Assembly: GCA_964517215.1 (NCBI GenBank) | Contig: CAZFBR010000040.1 | Coordinates: forward strand, 1 to 19,666 | Source of the DNA: CAZFBR01 sp035353495 [NCBI: uncultured bacterium] | Lineage (GTDB): Bacteria; DAOPZR01 | DNA length: 19,666 bases | Direction of reading: 5' to 3' | In this document: positions 1 through 8,577 of the stretch, one piece after another | How the letters are laid out: every line of letters starts with the position of its first letter | Position numbering within the stretch: position 1 is the first letter of the stretch | The notes under the pieces: generated by a model | The model's database searches: none | Told to the model about the DNA's origin: nothing | What the model saw: only the letters and a program-made list of their open reading frames with translations | Made by a program: the position numbers and the translations under genes

Positions 1-191
1 CGCTGCTCTCCGGATCGGGATAGAGGCGCAAACGGTCATCCGCAGCGGCGCGTGCGGCGGCGAGCACCGCGGGCGCGGGCGGGTACGGGTTCTCGTTGGT
101 GTTCAGCTTGACATAGCTGCGGTCCTGCGGCTGCTCGCCGGGCACATACGGCTGCAGCCGGTGCAGCGACTCACTCCACAAGGTACTCATG
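1..191 (-). CDS. hisC: Histidinol-phosphate aminotransferase, N-terminal part (runs off the window)
   Basis: Read on the minus strand from the ATG at 191, this frame stays open to base 1 and gives 63 codons. It begins [20 protein letters not shown] and then contains the blocks [14 protein letters not shown] and LRLYPDPES. In the HisC branch of fold-type I PLP aminotransferases, an LNxNENPxxPSP-like stretch followed by RYPD-like residues forms the substrate-binding N-terminus. HisC transfers an amino group from glutamate to imidazole-acetol phosphate in histidine synthesis, in the cytoplasm. The catalytic lysine lies outside the window. A GGAGA sequence about ten bases upstream supports the start. 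The gene is divergent from the glycosyltransferase gene at 405. A related class I/II aminotransferase is the main alternative, but the N-terminal blocks fit HisC well. Confidence 0.85.
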
Positions 192-227
192 GCCAGTTTT
201 CTCCACGCCGGGCACGATGACCCCGCG

Positions 228-256
228 ATTATCGCCCGCTGCCCGGTGCAAGGGGA
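228..256 (-). promoter_or_regulatory. Possible promoter for hisC
   Basis: On the minus strand a GATAAT box (228-233) matches the sigma70 -10 consensus at five of six bases. It lies about 37 bases upstream of the hisC start, which would give a leader of roughly 30 bases. The -35 position at 17-base spacing reads TCCCCT, which is poor, so this is only a candidate. Confidence 0.3.
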
Positions 257-353
257 GGGGATGCCGCCGACCAGGAATAATCTCCTGACGCGGCGCTGTG
301 TCCGCTTATCGGCGGAGCAATGCAATGCGGTAGCATACACCACGCGGGCGGAC

Positions 354-382
354 TTGTAAAACGCGGGTGGCGGTGTTACGAT
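354..382 (+). promoter_or_regulatory. Possible sigma70 promoter for the glycosyltransferase pair
   Basis: TTGTAA (354-359) and TACGAT (377-382) are separated by 17 bases. Each matches its consensus hexamer at four of six positions. Transcription would start near 389, just upstream of the ATG at 405. This favours 405 over the in-frame ATG at 381, which lies inside the -10 box. Confidence 0.4.
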
Positions 383-404
383 GCGGACGGGAGAAGACCA
401 GCTG

Positions 405-1562
405 ATGCGCGATACGTGGCTGACAATCTGCAGTTGTGCCGTGCTGCTGGCACTGCTGGTGCTGGTGCTGGGCGCCCGCTTGCTGCCATTGCTGCTGCTG
501 GTCCCCCTGGGGTACGCGGTATGGCGGCTGCTCTGGCGTGCACCGGCAGCGGCCCGCCCGCAACCGCTGACCGGCCTGCTGCTGGCGCCGCCGCTGGGGC
601 TGGCCGCCTGCCTGCTGCTCAATCTCATCCTTGATTTTTCCGGCGCAAGTTTCATTCGTTTCCTGCTGCCGGCGTGCGTGCTGGCGGCGTACGGTGCGGT
701 CATGCTGCTGCGCGACCTTGTTGCAGCGGAAACGGCGCTGCGGCGCTGCTGGCGTGCGGCCTGGCCGGCGGCGATTACCGGCATGGCGGCGGTGCTGCTG
801 CTGGCCGGGTTGCTTACCGCCACCCCCAACCGGTTCATGGGCGGGGCTGATGACGGCGGCTATACCTCAACCATCTATTCATTCTATGAGCGCGGCGGCC
901 TCACCGTCGAGCTGCCGCTGCTGACGGAACTGGCGGGCGTGGTCGAGCCGCGGCGGCTCATGCCCATTTCATATACACAGGCTGACCATCCCGGTCGCGC
1001 GGTCCCCATCCATCCGCTCGGCTTCCCGCTCATGGCGGCGCCGCTCTATGAAATCGCCCGGCAGCTTATTGCCCCGCTCGATGCCGTGATGCTGCCGTAC
1101 CAGTTCTGCGGGCTGTGGGCGCTGGTCCTGGTCATGGCGGTGGCGCGCGAAGTGCACGGGTGGCGCATGGCCATGGTCGTCGGGCTGCTGCTGGCGGTCA
1201 ACTGGCTGCAGGTCTGGCTGGCGCGGTCGGCGTTCGGCGAGATGCCATTGCAGCTGTTCGGCATGGCGGTGCTCTGGCTGCTGCTGCGCGCGCGGCGGCA
1301 TGACGATTTGCGCTGGCTGCCGGCCGCGGTATTGCTCGCGGCGGTGGCGGCAACGGTCAAGCTGGAAGGCGCATTCTGGCTGCTGCCGCTGGCGCTGGTG
1401 ATGCTCGCCCATCCCGGCAGCAGCGGGCGGCGCGTGCGGGTGGTACTGTGGCTGGCGACCGCGCCGGCGCTGCTGTGGCTCTGGTACGTGCTGGCGCACG
1501 ACGGGTTCGCCGCGCGCTATATGCTGACGAATTTCGGCCCGCTGGTCGGGGTGGCGCCATGA
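405..1562 (+). CDS. GT-C (ArnT/PMT-like) membrane glycosyltransferase, N-terminal half
   Basis: This 385-residue polytopic membrane protein has many Leu/Ala/Val-rich helices. After the third or fourth helix comes a loop with [15 protein letters not shown], and later [12 protein letters not shown] and [18 protein letters not shown] glycosyltransferases (GT39/ArnT/PMT type) use an acidic pair in the first long periplasmic loop to transfer a sugar from a polyprenyl-phosphate donor; ADDGG is a good candidate for that pair. Start 405 is chosen because the in-frame ATG at 381 overlaps a promoter-like box and lacks a ribosome binding site, whereas GGGAGA precedes 405. The protein stops after helices where the family normally continues with more helices and a soluble tail. 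The next gene, overlapping by four bases, supplies exactly those parts. The fold class is fairly sure; acceptor and sugar are unknown. Confidence 0.65.
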   Translation: MRDTWLTICSCAVLLALLVLVLGARLLPLLLLVPLGYAVWRLLWRAPAAARPQPLTGLLLAPPLGLAACLLLNLILDFSGASFIRFLLPACVLAAYGAVMLLRDLVAAETALRRCWRAAWPAAITGMAAVLLLAGLLTATPNRFMGGADDGGYTSTIYSFYERGGLTVELPLLTELAGVVEPRRLMPISYTQADHPGRAVPIHPLGFPLMAAPLYEIARQLIAPLDAVMLPYQFCGLWALVLVMAVAREVHGWRMAMVVGLLLAVNWLQVWLARSAFGEMPLQLFGMAVLWLLLRARRHDDLRWLPAAVLLAAVAATVKLEGAFWLLPLALVMLAHPGSSGRRVRVVLWLATAPALLWLWYVLAHDGFAARYMLTNFGPLVGVAP

Positions 1563-2467
1563 TGGCCGCCCGGCGCTGGCTGGCGCTGACGGCCGTCGGA
1601 GCGGCGGCGGCCATGCTCGTTGGCCTGGCGGCCAGCGGCATGTACCGCGAGCTCACGCTGCTGCGCTGGTCGGGGATGGCGCTGTTCCTTGCGCCGCTGC
1701 TGCCGGTGCTGACGCTGGCGGCGTGGGGCTGGCTGCGGTACGGGCTGCCGGCACGCGGCCGGTACGGGCTTGCGCTGCTCCTGGCGACGCTGCTGCTGGC
1801 ACTGGCGGCGCAGGGGCTGTTCGATGCCGGGCGGACGGAACCCAATATCTCGCGCCGCATCGTCCCGGTGGTGCTGCCGCTGCTGCTGATGCTGGCTGCC
1901 GGCGGCCTGACCCGCCAATCAGGCCGGCTTGCGCGGGCATTGCTGGCGGTTGCGGTGCTCGCGTCCGTGCTGGCCGCCGGCGTTGCGCTGGGGCCGTTCC
2001 ACCGGTACAGCAATTACGCATCGCTCAATCAGCCGGTGGCGGAACTGGCCGGGATGGTGCCGGAGACGGCGGTGCTGCTGCTCGACTTTCCGGCCGGCCT
2101 GTATGACACGCCGCTGGCCTTGCGGCATCATCGCCACATCGTCAACGTCGAGGGGATGGACACCGCGGCCTTCACCCGCCTGCTGGCGGCGCCCGCACTG
2201 CGGCAACGGCCATGTTACGCGGTGGTGAGCGCCTATCCCGGGACAGCCCGACCGGTGGGCACCCTGGCCGGGCAGATTCGCAGCGCCGGCGTGCGCTGGC
2301 GTTATGCCGGCATGGTCGATTTCCGCTGGGAGGACATCAGCAACGGCACAAACATGCCGCGGCATCGCGACGCCATGCACACCACCCAGCATGTCATTGA
2401 ACTGCTGCCGTCACTGCTGCCGGTTGCGGCGGCGCCCGCAGCGGACGACCACCGGCCGGCACCATGA
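1559..2467 (+). CDS. Membrane protein, probable C-terminal half of the same GT-C glycosyltransferase
   Basis: This 302-residue protein starts at an ATGATG that overlaps the stop of the preceding gene, so ATG 1559 or 1562 could be used. Residues 1 to about 150 hold roughly five hydrophobic helices. Residues from about 155 to the end form a soluble region starting near YSNYASLNQPVAELAG and containing LLLDFPAGLYD. The segment NISRRIVPVVLPLLLMLAAG resembles the late helix of GT39-like enzymes, where an Arg/Tyr-led segment with Pro-Leu-Leu precedes the final helices. Upstream of 1559 this frame reads as Arg-rich nonsense, so coding begins at the junction. The gene is translationally coupled to its neighbour. 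It may be a natural second subunit or the product of a frameshift. Function alone is not recognisable. Confidence 0.6.
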   Translation: MMAARRWLALTAVGAAAAMLVGLAASGMYRELTLLRWSGMALFLAPLLPVLTLAAWGWLRYGLPARGRYGLALLLATLLLALAAQGLFDAGRTEPNISRRIVPVVLPLLLMLAAGGLTRQSGRLARALLAVAVLASVLAAGVALGPFHRYSNYASLNQPVAELAGMVPETAVLLLDFPAGLYDTPLALRHHRHIVNVEGMDTAAFTRLLAAPALRQRPCYAVVSAYPGTARPVGTLAGQIRSAGVRWRYAGMVDFRWEDISNGTNMPRHRDAMHTTQHVIELLPSLLPVAAAPAADDHRPAP

Positions 2468-2476
2468 CGCATCGCT

Positions 2477-2498
2477 GCACGGTCGTGCGGCACTTTTT
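2477..2498 (+). terminator. Weak terminator candidate after the glycosyltransferase pair
   Basis: A short GCAC/GTGC stem (2477-2488) is followed five bases later by a T5 run (2494-2498). The stem is only four base pairs, so this is tentative. The rest of the gap, 2499-2648, shows no gene or convincing signal. Confidence 0.22.
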
Positions 2499-2648
2499 GT
2501 ACCGTTAATTCGCCGGCGCGGCGGCACACCGCCATCATGACGCAGCCGGCGGCAGCGGGATGCGACTAAATCTTTGCCGCCAATGTCCGATAAGACAAGG
2601 ATAGACCCGCACCAGCAGGATACTGCCCGGAGACGGCGGCAGACGCGG

Positions 2649-2677
2649 TTGACAGGCAGGGACGGGTACGTTAAACT
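2649..2677 (+). promoter_or_regulatory. Sigma70 promoter for the malic enzyme-led operon
   Basis: A perfect TTGACA (2649-2654) is followed after 17 bases by TAAACT (2672-2677), four of six to consensus. Transcription would begin near 2684, giving a leader of about 25 bases that contains GGAGGGG (2694-2700) eight bases before the ATG at 2709. Promoter, ribosome binding site and start are mutually consistent. Confidence 0.6.
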
Positions 2678-2708
2678 TCGTGCGGGAGCAGTCGGAGGGG
2701 AAACGGCA

Positions 2709-3977
2709 ATGCCGGCACCATTGGTGCGCTACACAACCGAGCAGGTCTTTGCCCGTCATCAGGGGGGCAAAATCGAGGTATGCAGCCGGGTGCCGTGCGC
2801 CTCGCCGCTCGACCTGACTCTGGCCTATACGCCCGGGGTGGCGGATGCCTGCCGTGCCATTGCGGCCGATCCGGCCAAAGCCCGCGACTACACTACGCTC
2901 GACAACATGGTGGCGGTACTCACCAACGGCACGGCCATTCTCGGCCTCGGCGATATCGGCCCGCTGGCGGGCCATCCGGTGATGGAAGGCAAATGCCTGC
3001 TGTTCAAGCTGCTCGCGGGGGTGGATGCGTTTCCCCTGTCGATCCAAGAAAAGGATACGGAAAAACTGATCGACATCATCAAGGCGGTTTCGGTCAGTTT
3101 CGGCGGGCTGAACCTTGAGGACATCGCGGCGCCGGCCTGCTTCACCGTCGAGCAGCGGCTGGATGCGGAAACGGACCTGCCGGTGTTTCACGACGATCAG
3201 CACGGCACGGCGGTGGTGGTGCTGGCGGCGCTGCTCAACGCGCTGCGCATCGTCGGCAAGGGCCTCGGCGAACTGAAAATCGTCATCAGCGGGGCGGGCG
3301 CGGCGGCGATTGCCACCGCCAAACTGCTGCATGCCGCGGGCGCGCGGCATCTGGTGCTGTGCGATACGCGCGGCGCCATTTATCCCGGGCGCGTGGCGGG
3401 GATGAACCCGTACAAGGACGACATCGCCCCGTGGAACCGGGACAACTGCCGCGGTTCGCTGGCCGACGCGCTGGCGGGCGCCGATGTGTTCCTCGGCCTG
3501 TCGGTGGCGAAGCAATGCGGGACCGCGGAACTGCAGCGGATGCGGCGCGACGCCATTGTCTTCGCCATGGCCAATCCCGTGCCGGAAGTGATGCCCGAAG
3601 AGGCGCAGGCGGCGGGCGTGCGCATCATCGCCAGCGGGCGCTCGGACTATGCCAACCAGATCAACAACGTGCTCGGATTCCCGGGCATATTCCGCGGCGC
3701 GCTTTCCGTGCGCGCCCGGCAGGTGACCCTGAACATGAAACTGGCGGCGGCGCGCGCCATTGCGGCGCAGATCGGCGACGACGGCTTGCGCGAGGACAAC
3801 ATTATCGTGTCGCCGCTGCACGACGGGGTGTTCCCGGCGGTGGCGGCGGCGGTGGCGGATGCGGCGGCGGCGGACGGGGTGGCGCGACGCCCCCGGACCG
3901 GTGCGGACGTGGCGGCGGAGACGCGGGCGCGGGTCGCGGCGGCGCGGGCGCGGCAGCCCTATGCGGCGGGAGCGTGA
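2709..3977 (+). CDS. Malic enzyme (probably NAD-dependent), short bacterial type
   Basis: This 422-residue cytoplasmic enzyme converts malate to pyruvate and CO2 with reduction of NAD(P). Family blocks appear in order: YTPGVADACRAI near residue 40, LTNGTAILGLGDIGPLAGHP, MEGKCLLFK, the metal/substrate loop FHDDQHGTAVV, the Rossmann glycine motif SGAGAAAIA, FAMANPVPEVMPEEA, and SDYANQINNVLGFPGIFRGA. The acidic residue in LCDTRGA after the second strand favours NAD over NADP by family precedent. Length is about right for the short bacterial form without a phosphotransacetylase domain. The ATG at 2709 has GGAGGGG eight bases upstream; a longer in-frame ATG at 2574 lies before the promoter and is rejected. 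The last ~40 residues are Ala/Arg-rich and encoded by GCG/GGC-rich DNA. It is first in a long operon, with four bases separating it from the TPR gene. Confidence 0.92.
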   Translation: MPAPLVRYTTEQVFARHQGGKIEVCSRVPCASPLDLTLAYTPGVADACRAIAADPAKARDYTTLDNMVAVLTNGTAILGLGDIGPLAGHPVMEGKCLLFKLLAGVDAFPLSIQEKDTEKLIDIIKAVSVSFGGLNLEDIAAPACFTVEQRLDAETDLPVFHDDQHGTAVVVLAALLNALRIVGKGLGELKIVISGAGAAAIATAKLLHAAGARHLVLCDTRGAIYPGRVAGMNPYKDDIAPWNRDNCRGSLADALAGADVFLGLSVAKQCGTAELQRMRRDAIVFAMANPVPEVMPEEAQAAGVRIIASGRSDYANQINNVLGFPGIFRGALSVRARQVTLNMKLAAARAIAAQIGDDGLREDNIIVSPLHDGVFPAVAAAVADAAAADGVARRPRTGADVAAETRARVAAARARQPYAAGA

Positions 3978-3981
3978 CGGT

Positions 3982-6900
3982 ATGACACGAAGAGGCATCT
4001 GGCTGACCCTGCTGGCGCTGCTGCTGGCGGCGCCGGCGTCGGCGGAACTGATGAGCCGGGCGGAACGCGAGTACAACACCGCCTCGGGTCTTTACAACCG
4101 CGGCGACTATGCGGCGGCGATCCAGCAGGCGGACCGCTACCAGCGGGCGTATCCCGACGACGCGCGCCAGCCCGACGCCTGGTACCTCAAGGGCGAGGCG
4201 CTGTACCGGCTGGGGCTGTATGCGGACGCGCTGACCGCGTACCGGCGGCTGGCGGAACTCTATCCGCAGCACAGCCTGTACGACGACGCGCTGTACGGCA
4301 TCGCCTGGTCGCTGCAGAAGCTCGACCAGCCGGGCGAAGCCGCCGGCTACTGGGACAAGCTGCGCGGGATGGCCGACAGCGACCATGCGGACGAGGCGCT
4401 GTTCCGCCTCGGCGACTGCGCGCTGCTGCGGGGCGACTACCCGGCGGCGGAGAAGCTGTACAAGGAATTCCTGAACAGCCGGATGCACAGCCCGCTGGCG
4501 GACGAGGTGCGCTACTGGCTGGCGATCACCTACCAGAAGCGGAACAACATCGACGCCTTCCTCCGCACCATGCAGCATATCGGCGACGGCGATGACACGT
4601 TCAGCGACGAGGCGCTGTATGCGCTGGGCGCGTATCACGCGCAGCAGCGCCAGCTGGACAAGGCGAAGGAGTACTACCAGCGCATCCTCACCCGCCACCC
4701 CGAGAGCGAAGGCGCGGGGCGCGCCCTGCTGGCCATGGCCACGGTGGCGTTCAACGAGGGGCGCAACAGCGAGGGGCGCGACCGGCTGGAACAGCTGTAC
4801 CGCAAGATCAAGGACCCGCTGGCGGCGCGCGGCGGCTACTATCTCGGCCAGTATTACGAGCGCAGCGGCGATACCGCGGCGGCGCGGCGGACGTACGAGG
4901 AGATCATCGACCGTTTCCCGCCGACGGAGGAATGGCGGGCACGGACCATTCTCGCGCTGGGTGATCTGCTGCTGGTCGCGCGCGAGTATGAGGCGGCGCG
5001 CACCTGCTACCGCAGCTCGGTGTCGCTGCCGGACTGGCCGGTGGAAAAGCCGCTGCTGAGCATCGCCCGCAGCTACCTGCAGGAGGGGAACGCCGCCGAG
5101 GCCCGGCTGCGTTTCGAGCGGATCATCAGCGGGTATGCCGGCACAGACGCGGCGCGCCAGGCCGCGGCGGCGCTGGCGCAGCTGGACGCCGACGCCGGCA
5201 ATTGGGCGGCGGTGAGTGAGCGGCTGCTGGCCCTCGCGCCGGCGCGGCTCGCCCCGGAGGAAAGCTATCTGCTGGCCCGGAGCTATTACGAGCAGGGCCG
5301 GCTGGAATTCGCGCGTGAGGCGTTCGCCCTGCTGGCGCAGGACACCGCCGGCGACTATGTCGAACCGTCGCTCTACTGGCTGGCCGCGACGCGGCATGCC
5401 GGCCGCGAATTCACCGAGGCGGAGGAGCAATACAAGAACTATCTGCGCCGCTATCCGCGCGGCGCCTTCCGCGGTGATGTGCAGTGCGGACTCGGCGAGC
5501 TGTACCTCAACCTGGGCAAGCCCGCGGAGGCGCGCGCGGCGTTCGCGCTGGTCGGCGACACGGAGGCGCAGGTGCTGCGCGAACGCGCCCGCTACGGGCT
5601 GGCGCGCGTGCTGTATGACGAGCAGAAATACCGCGAAGGGATCACCGGGTTCCTGCAGTTCCTGTCGGCGTGGCCGGACAGCCGTTACAAGGCCGAGGCC
5701 ATGTACTACCTGGCCGCATGCTATTTCCAGATCGGGGAGTACGGCAAGGCGGCGGAATACAGCAAGCTGGTGGCGGACCAGTACCGCACCTTGCGGGTCG
5801 CCGACGACGCGTTCCTGCTGTACGGCAAGTCCCTGTATTATCAAAAAAAAAATGACGCCGCGATCGACGCGTTCAACCGGCTGATTATCACCGCCCCGCG
5901 CAGCGAGCTGCTGGCGCAGGCGCGGTTCTATCTCGCCAAGGCCAACCTGATGTCCGGGCGGCTCGACGCGGCGCGCGGGCTGTGCGCGCAGCTGCTGGCG
6001 CAGCGCCCGCCGTTTGCCGACCAGGTCGCCTACCTGCGCGGGCAGATCCTGATGGCCCAGGGCCGGGAGGAGGAAGCGCTGCCGGATTTTTTGCGGGCGC
6101 AGAACTCGCCGGACCGGCTGCTGCGCGTCATGGCGCAGGCCAAGCGCGGGCAGTGCCTGCACAACCTGCACCGCTACAACGAGGCGGTTGAGGCGCTGCT
6201 GGCGTCGCTGGGGAACGGGGTCGACGGGGTTGCCGCGGGCCGGATCCGGCTGCTGCTCGGCAAATGCCAGTACAAGCTCGAACATTATCCCGAAGCGAAC
6301 GCCGCCCTGCAGGCGGCAACCGGGCTGCTGGCGGGGTCCGAGCAGGCGGACGCATGGAACTGGCTGGCGATTGTGCGCTTCCGCATGAGCGATTTTGCCG
6401 GTGCGGCGACGGCGGCGCAGGCGTATCTCGCCATGCCCGCGGACCTGACCGAAAACCGGGCGGCCGCGCTCTACCTGCAGGGGGACGCGCAGTACAATCT
6501 CAAACTATATCGCGAGGCGATCGCCAGCTACGAGCTGCTGATCAGCGCGCACAGCGGCAGCACGCTGGCGGAGCATGCGCGCATGGCCATTGCCGAGGCC
6601 AGCGTCAAGCTTAACGAATACGACCGGGCCATGCGCGAATGGGAGCAGCTCGCGGCCAACGGCGACGATAAGCTGGCGCGCGAGGCGCGCCTGAACATTG
6701 CCCGGCGCTTCTTCGAACTGGGCGATTTCGGCGCCGCGCGCGAATCGTTTGCCCGCCTGCAGCAGCTCTATCCCGACCATCCCAGCGCCGATGTGATTGC
6801 CTACTATCAGGGCCGGCTGGCCCTGCAGGCGAACCAGTCGGCGGAGGCGCAGGCGCTGCTGGCGGCGATGATGGACAGCTACCCGCGCTCCGCGCTGCAG

Positions 6901-8577
6901 GCCGATGCCGGATACTATTTCGGGCTGGCGGCGCTGGCCACCAGGGATTACGCCGCCGCGCAGCGCGGGTTCGCGCAGGCGGTGGAGCAGGGGGCGGGGC
7001 GTTTCGACGATGCGGGCCGGCTCGGGCTGGCCCAGGCGCTGCATTGCCAGCAGCAGTATGCGGCGGCGCGCGAGCAGCTGCGCCCCCTGATCGTTGCGGG
7101 CAATCCCGACGTGGCGCCGCAGGCGCTGTACCTGACGGCGCTGACCTATGAGGAAGAGAAGAACTACAACGAAGCGGCCGCGGCGGCCGACCGGCTGACG
7201 CAGGGCTACAGCGGGCAATGGCGCGACCTGGGTGATGCGGTCTATGCGCGCGCGCTTTACCTGGCGGAACGCGATGCCGACCTGCTGCAGAAACGCACGA
7301 TGCTGGCCAGCCGCGCCACGGGTGCGGCCGGGGTCGAGGTGCTGACCATGCTGGCCCGCGCGGAGGCGCGCAGCGGGGCGGCGGAACGCAGTGTGGAGTA
7401 CTGGCAGCAGGCGGCGCAGCTGGCCATCGAGCCGGAGCAGCGTGCGGTGCTCTTCTATAATCTGGCGCAGCAGGAATACAAGAACGGCGCGTTCGCCCGG
7501 GCGCTGGAGCATGCGCGGGTGGCGGCCGGTGTGCCGGCCGCCGTCGATGAAGACCGCTGGTACCTGATGGCGCTCGCCAGCTACCGGCTTGACGACCTGG
7601 CCGGCCTGACCCAGGCGGCGGCAGGGTATGGCCGGACCTACGCCGGGGGCAAATACCGCGGCGAACTCGGCTACCTCGCCGGGGTGCTGTACGACCGCAC
7701 CGGCGACCCGCAGGCGGCGGTGCGGGTGCTGGACGAGCAACTGGCCGACAATCCCGCGCATGAGCTCAAGGGGCGCCTGCTGGCGGCGCTGGGCCGCGCC
7801 TGTTTCCACGCGCAGAAATTCGCCCGCGCCCGCCAGGCGCTGGAGCAGGCCAGCCAGATGAATCCGGAGGGGATGGCCGGCCAGCTGGCGCTGCTGCGCG
7901 GCGCGGTGGCGATGGCCGAGGAGAAGCACAACGAGGCCCTGCCGCTGCTCGAGGAAGCGCTGCGGCTGGGCGCGGATAACGTCAGCGAGGTCTACTACCG
8001 GCTGGGCGCGGTGCAGTACCAGCGCCGCGATTATGCCGCCAGCCGGCAATGGCTGAAGAGACTCGACGATGCGGCCCTGACCCGCCTGGGCGTGCTGGCC
8101 GAGGGCGAGTTCATGCGCGGCCGGATGGCGGTGGATGCCGGCAGCTGGCAGGAGGCGGTCAACTGCCTGACCCGGGCGCTGGGCGGCGGTAGCGCAGCGG
8201 CGGCGTTCGCGCCCGATGCGCGCTTCTTGCGCGGCGAGGCGCTGGCCAAACTGGGCCGGCACGACGAGGCGATTGCCGACTGGGAGCAGGTGGTGGACAT
8301 GGTGGCGGACCAGCTCGCCATCAAGGCGCAGCTGGCCATTGCCGGCGACCATTATGCCCGCCGCCAGTTCGCCGACGCGCGCACCGCGTATGCCAAGGTG
8401 CTGCTCGTCTATGCCAACCGTGAATATCACGACGATGCGCTGCTGGGCATGGCCCAGTGTGATCGCGAACTGAACGATCCGGCCGGTGCGAAAAAGCAGC
8501 TCGATGAGCTGCTGCGGGACTATGCCGACGGCGATCGGGCGCCGGAAGCGCGGACGATGCGGGGGCAATTGCCATGA
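3982..8577 (+). CDS. Giant secreted tetratricopeptide-repeat protein
   Basis: This 1531-residue protein has a Sec signal peptide (MTRRGIWLTLLALLLAAPASA, cleavage expected after ASA). The rest is a nearly continuous array of TPR-like helical pairs with the usual W/L-G-Y-A-F-A-P pattern, for example FLNSRMHSPLADEVRYWLA and YYQRILTRHPESEGAGRALL. About forty 34-residue units would fit. Segments resemble the BamD and YbgF/CpoB type of envelope TPR proteins. No membrane helix follows the signal, so it should be periplasmic or surface-exposed, acting as a protein-binding scaffold. The start is chosen for its signal peptide and a GGGAG about ten bases upstream; the upstream in-frame extension is an Arg-rich shadow of malic enzyme. 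The stop overlaps the next start (ATGA). The gene carries an A10 run at 5843-5852 that could truncate it by slippage. The partner is unknown. Confidence 0.85.
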   Translation: MTRRGIWLTLLALLLAAPASAELMSRAEREYNTASGLYNRGDYAAAIQQADRYQRAYPDDARQPDAWYLKGEALYRLGLYADALTAYRRLAELYPQHSLYDDALYGIAWSLQKLDQPGEAAGYWDKLRGMADSDHADEALFRLGDCALLRGDYPAAEKLYKEFLNSRMHSPLADEVRYWLAITYQKRNNIDAFLRTMQHIGDGDDTFSDEALYALGAYHAQQRQLDKAKEYYQRILTRHPESEGAGRALLAMATVAFNEGRNSEGRDRLEQLYRKIKDPLAARGGYYLGQYYERSGDTAAARRTYEEIIDRFPPTEEWRARTILALGDLLLVAREYEAARTCYRSSVSLPDWPVEKPLLSIARSYLQEGNAAEARLRFERIISGYAGTDAARQAAAALAQLDADAGNWAAVSERLLALAPARLAPEESYLLARSYYEQGRLEFAREAFALLAQDTAGDYVEPSLYWLAATRHAGREFTEAEEQYKNYLRRYPRGAFRGDVQCGLGELYLNLGKPAEARAAFALVGDTEAQVLRERARYGLARVLYDEQKYREGITGFLQFLSAWPDSRYKAEAMYYLAACYFQIGEYGKAAEYSKLVADQYRTLRVADDAFLLYGKSLYYQKKNDAAIDAFNRLIITAPRSELLAQARFYLAKANLMSGRLDAARGLCAQLLAQRPPFADQVAYLRGQILMAQGREEEALPDFLRAQNSPDRLLRVMAQAKRGQCLHNLHRYNEAVEALLASLGNGVDGVAAGRIRLLLGKCQYKLEHYPEANAALQAATGLLAGSEQADAWNWLAIVRFRMSDFAGAATAAQAYLAMPADLTENRAAALYLQGDAQYNLKLYREAIASYELLISAHSGSTLAEHARMAIAEASVKLNEYDRAMREWEQLAANGDDKLAREARLNIARRFFELGDFGAARESFARLQQLYPDHPSADVIAYYQGRLALQANQSAEAQALLAAMMDSYPRSALQADAGYYFGLAALATRDYAAAQRGFAQAVEQGAGRFDDAGRLGLAQALHCQQQYAAAREQLRPLIVAGNPDVAPQALYLTALTYEEEKNYNEAAAAADRLTQGYSGQWRDLGDAVYARALYLAERDADLLQKRTMLASRATGAAGVEVLTMLARAEARSGAAERSVEYWQQAAQLAIEPEQRAVLFYNLAQQEYKNGAFARALEHARVAAGVPAAVDEDRWYLMALASYRLDDLAGLTQAAAGYGRTYAGGKYRGELGYLAGVLYDRTGDPQAAVRVLDEQLADNPAHELKGRLLAALGRACFHAQKFARARQALEQASQMNPEGMAGQLALLRGAVAMAEEKHNEALPLLEEALRLGADNVSEVYYRLGAVQYQRRDYAASRQWLKRLDDAALTRLGVLAEGEFMRGRMAVDAGSWQEAVNCLTRALGGGSAAAAFAPDARFLRGEALAKLGRHDEAIADWEQVVDMVADQLAIKAQLAIAGDHYARRQFADARTAYAKVLLVYANREYHDDALLGMAQCDRELNDPAGAKKQLDELLRDYADGDRAPEARTMRGQLP
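5843..5852 (+). repeat. A10 homopolymer in the TPR gene (possible slippage site)
   Basis: Ten consecutive A bases encode part of Gln621-Lys622-Lys623-Asn624 of the giant TPR protein. Lysine in this gene is otherwise almost always AAG, so two AAA codons in a row stand out. One extra A puts TGA directly after residue 624. One missing A gives a stop after residue 633. Either slip would release a 5-prime fragment of the repeat array. Confidence 0.9.

Noticed and set aside
2574-2708. An in-frame 45-residue N-terminal extension of malic enzyme.
   Set aside because: It contains the TTGACA/TAAACT promoter, has no family similarity, and the ATG at 2709 has a good ribosome binding site.
3835-3960. A GCG/GGC-rich tract at the end of malic enzyme that looks like a trinucleotide repeat.
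   Set aside because: It is an Ala/Arg-rich C-terminus in a high-GC genome, with imperfect and irregular units and no sign of expansion.
3802-6285. An 827-codon open frame on the minus strand opposite malic enzyme and the TPR gene; similar long antisense frames at 6505-8568 and 12508-14451.
   Set aside because: They are His/Arg/Gln-rich low-complexity translations typical of antisense frames in GC-rich DNA and lie opposite well-supported genes.
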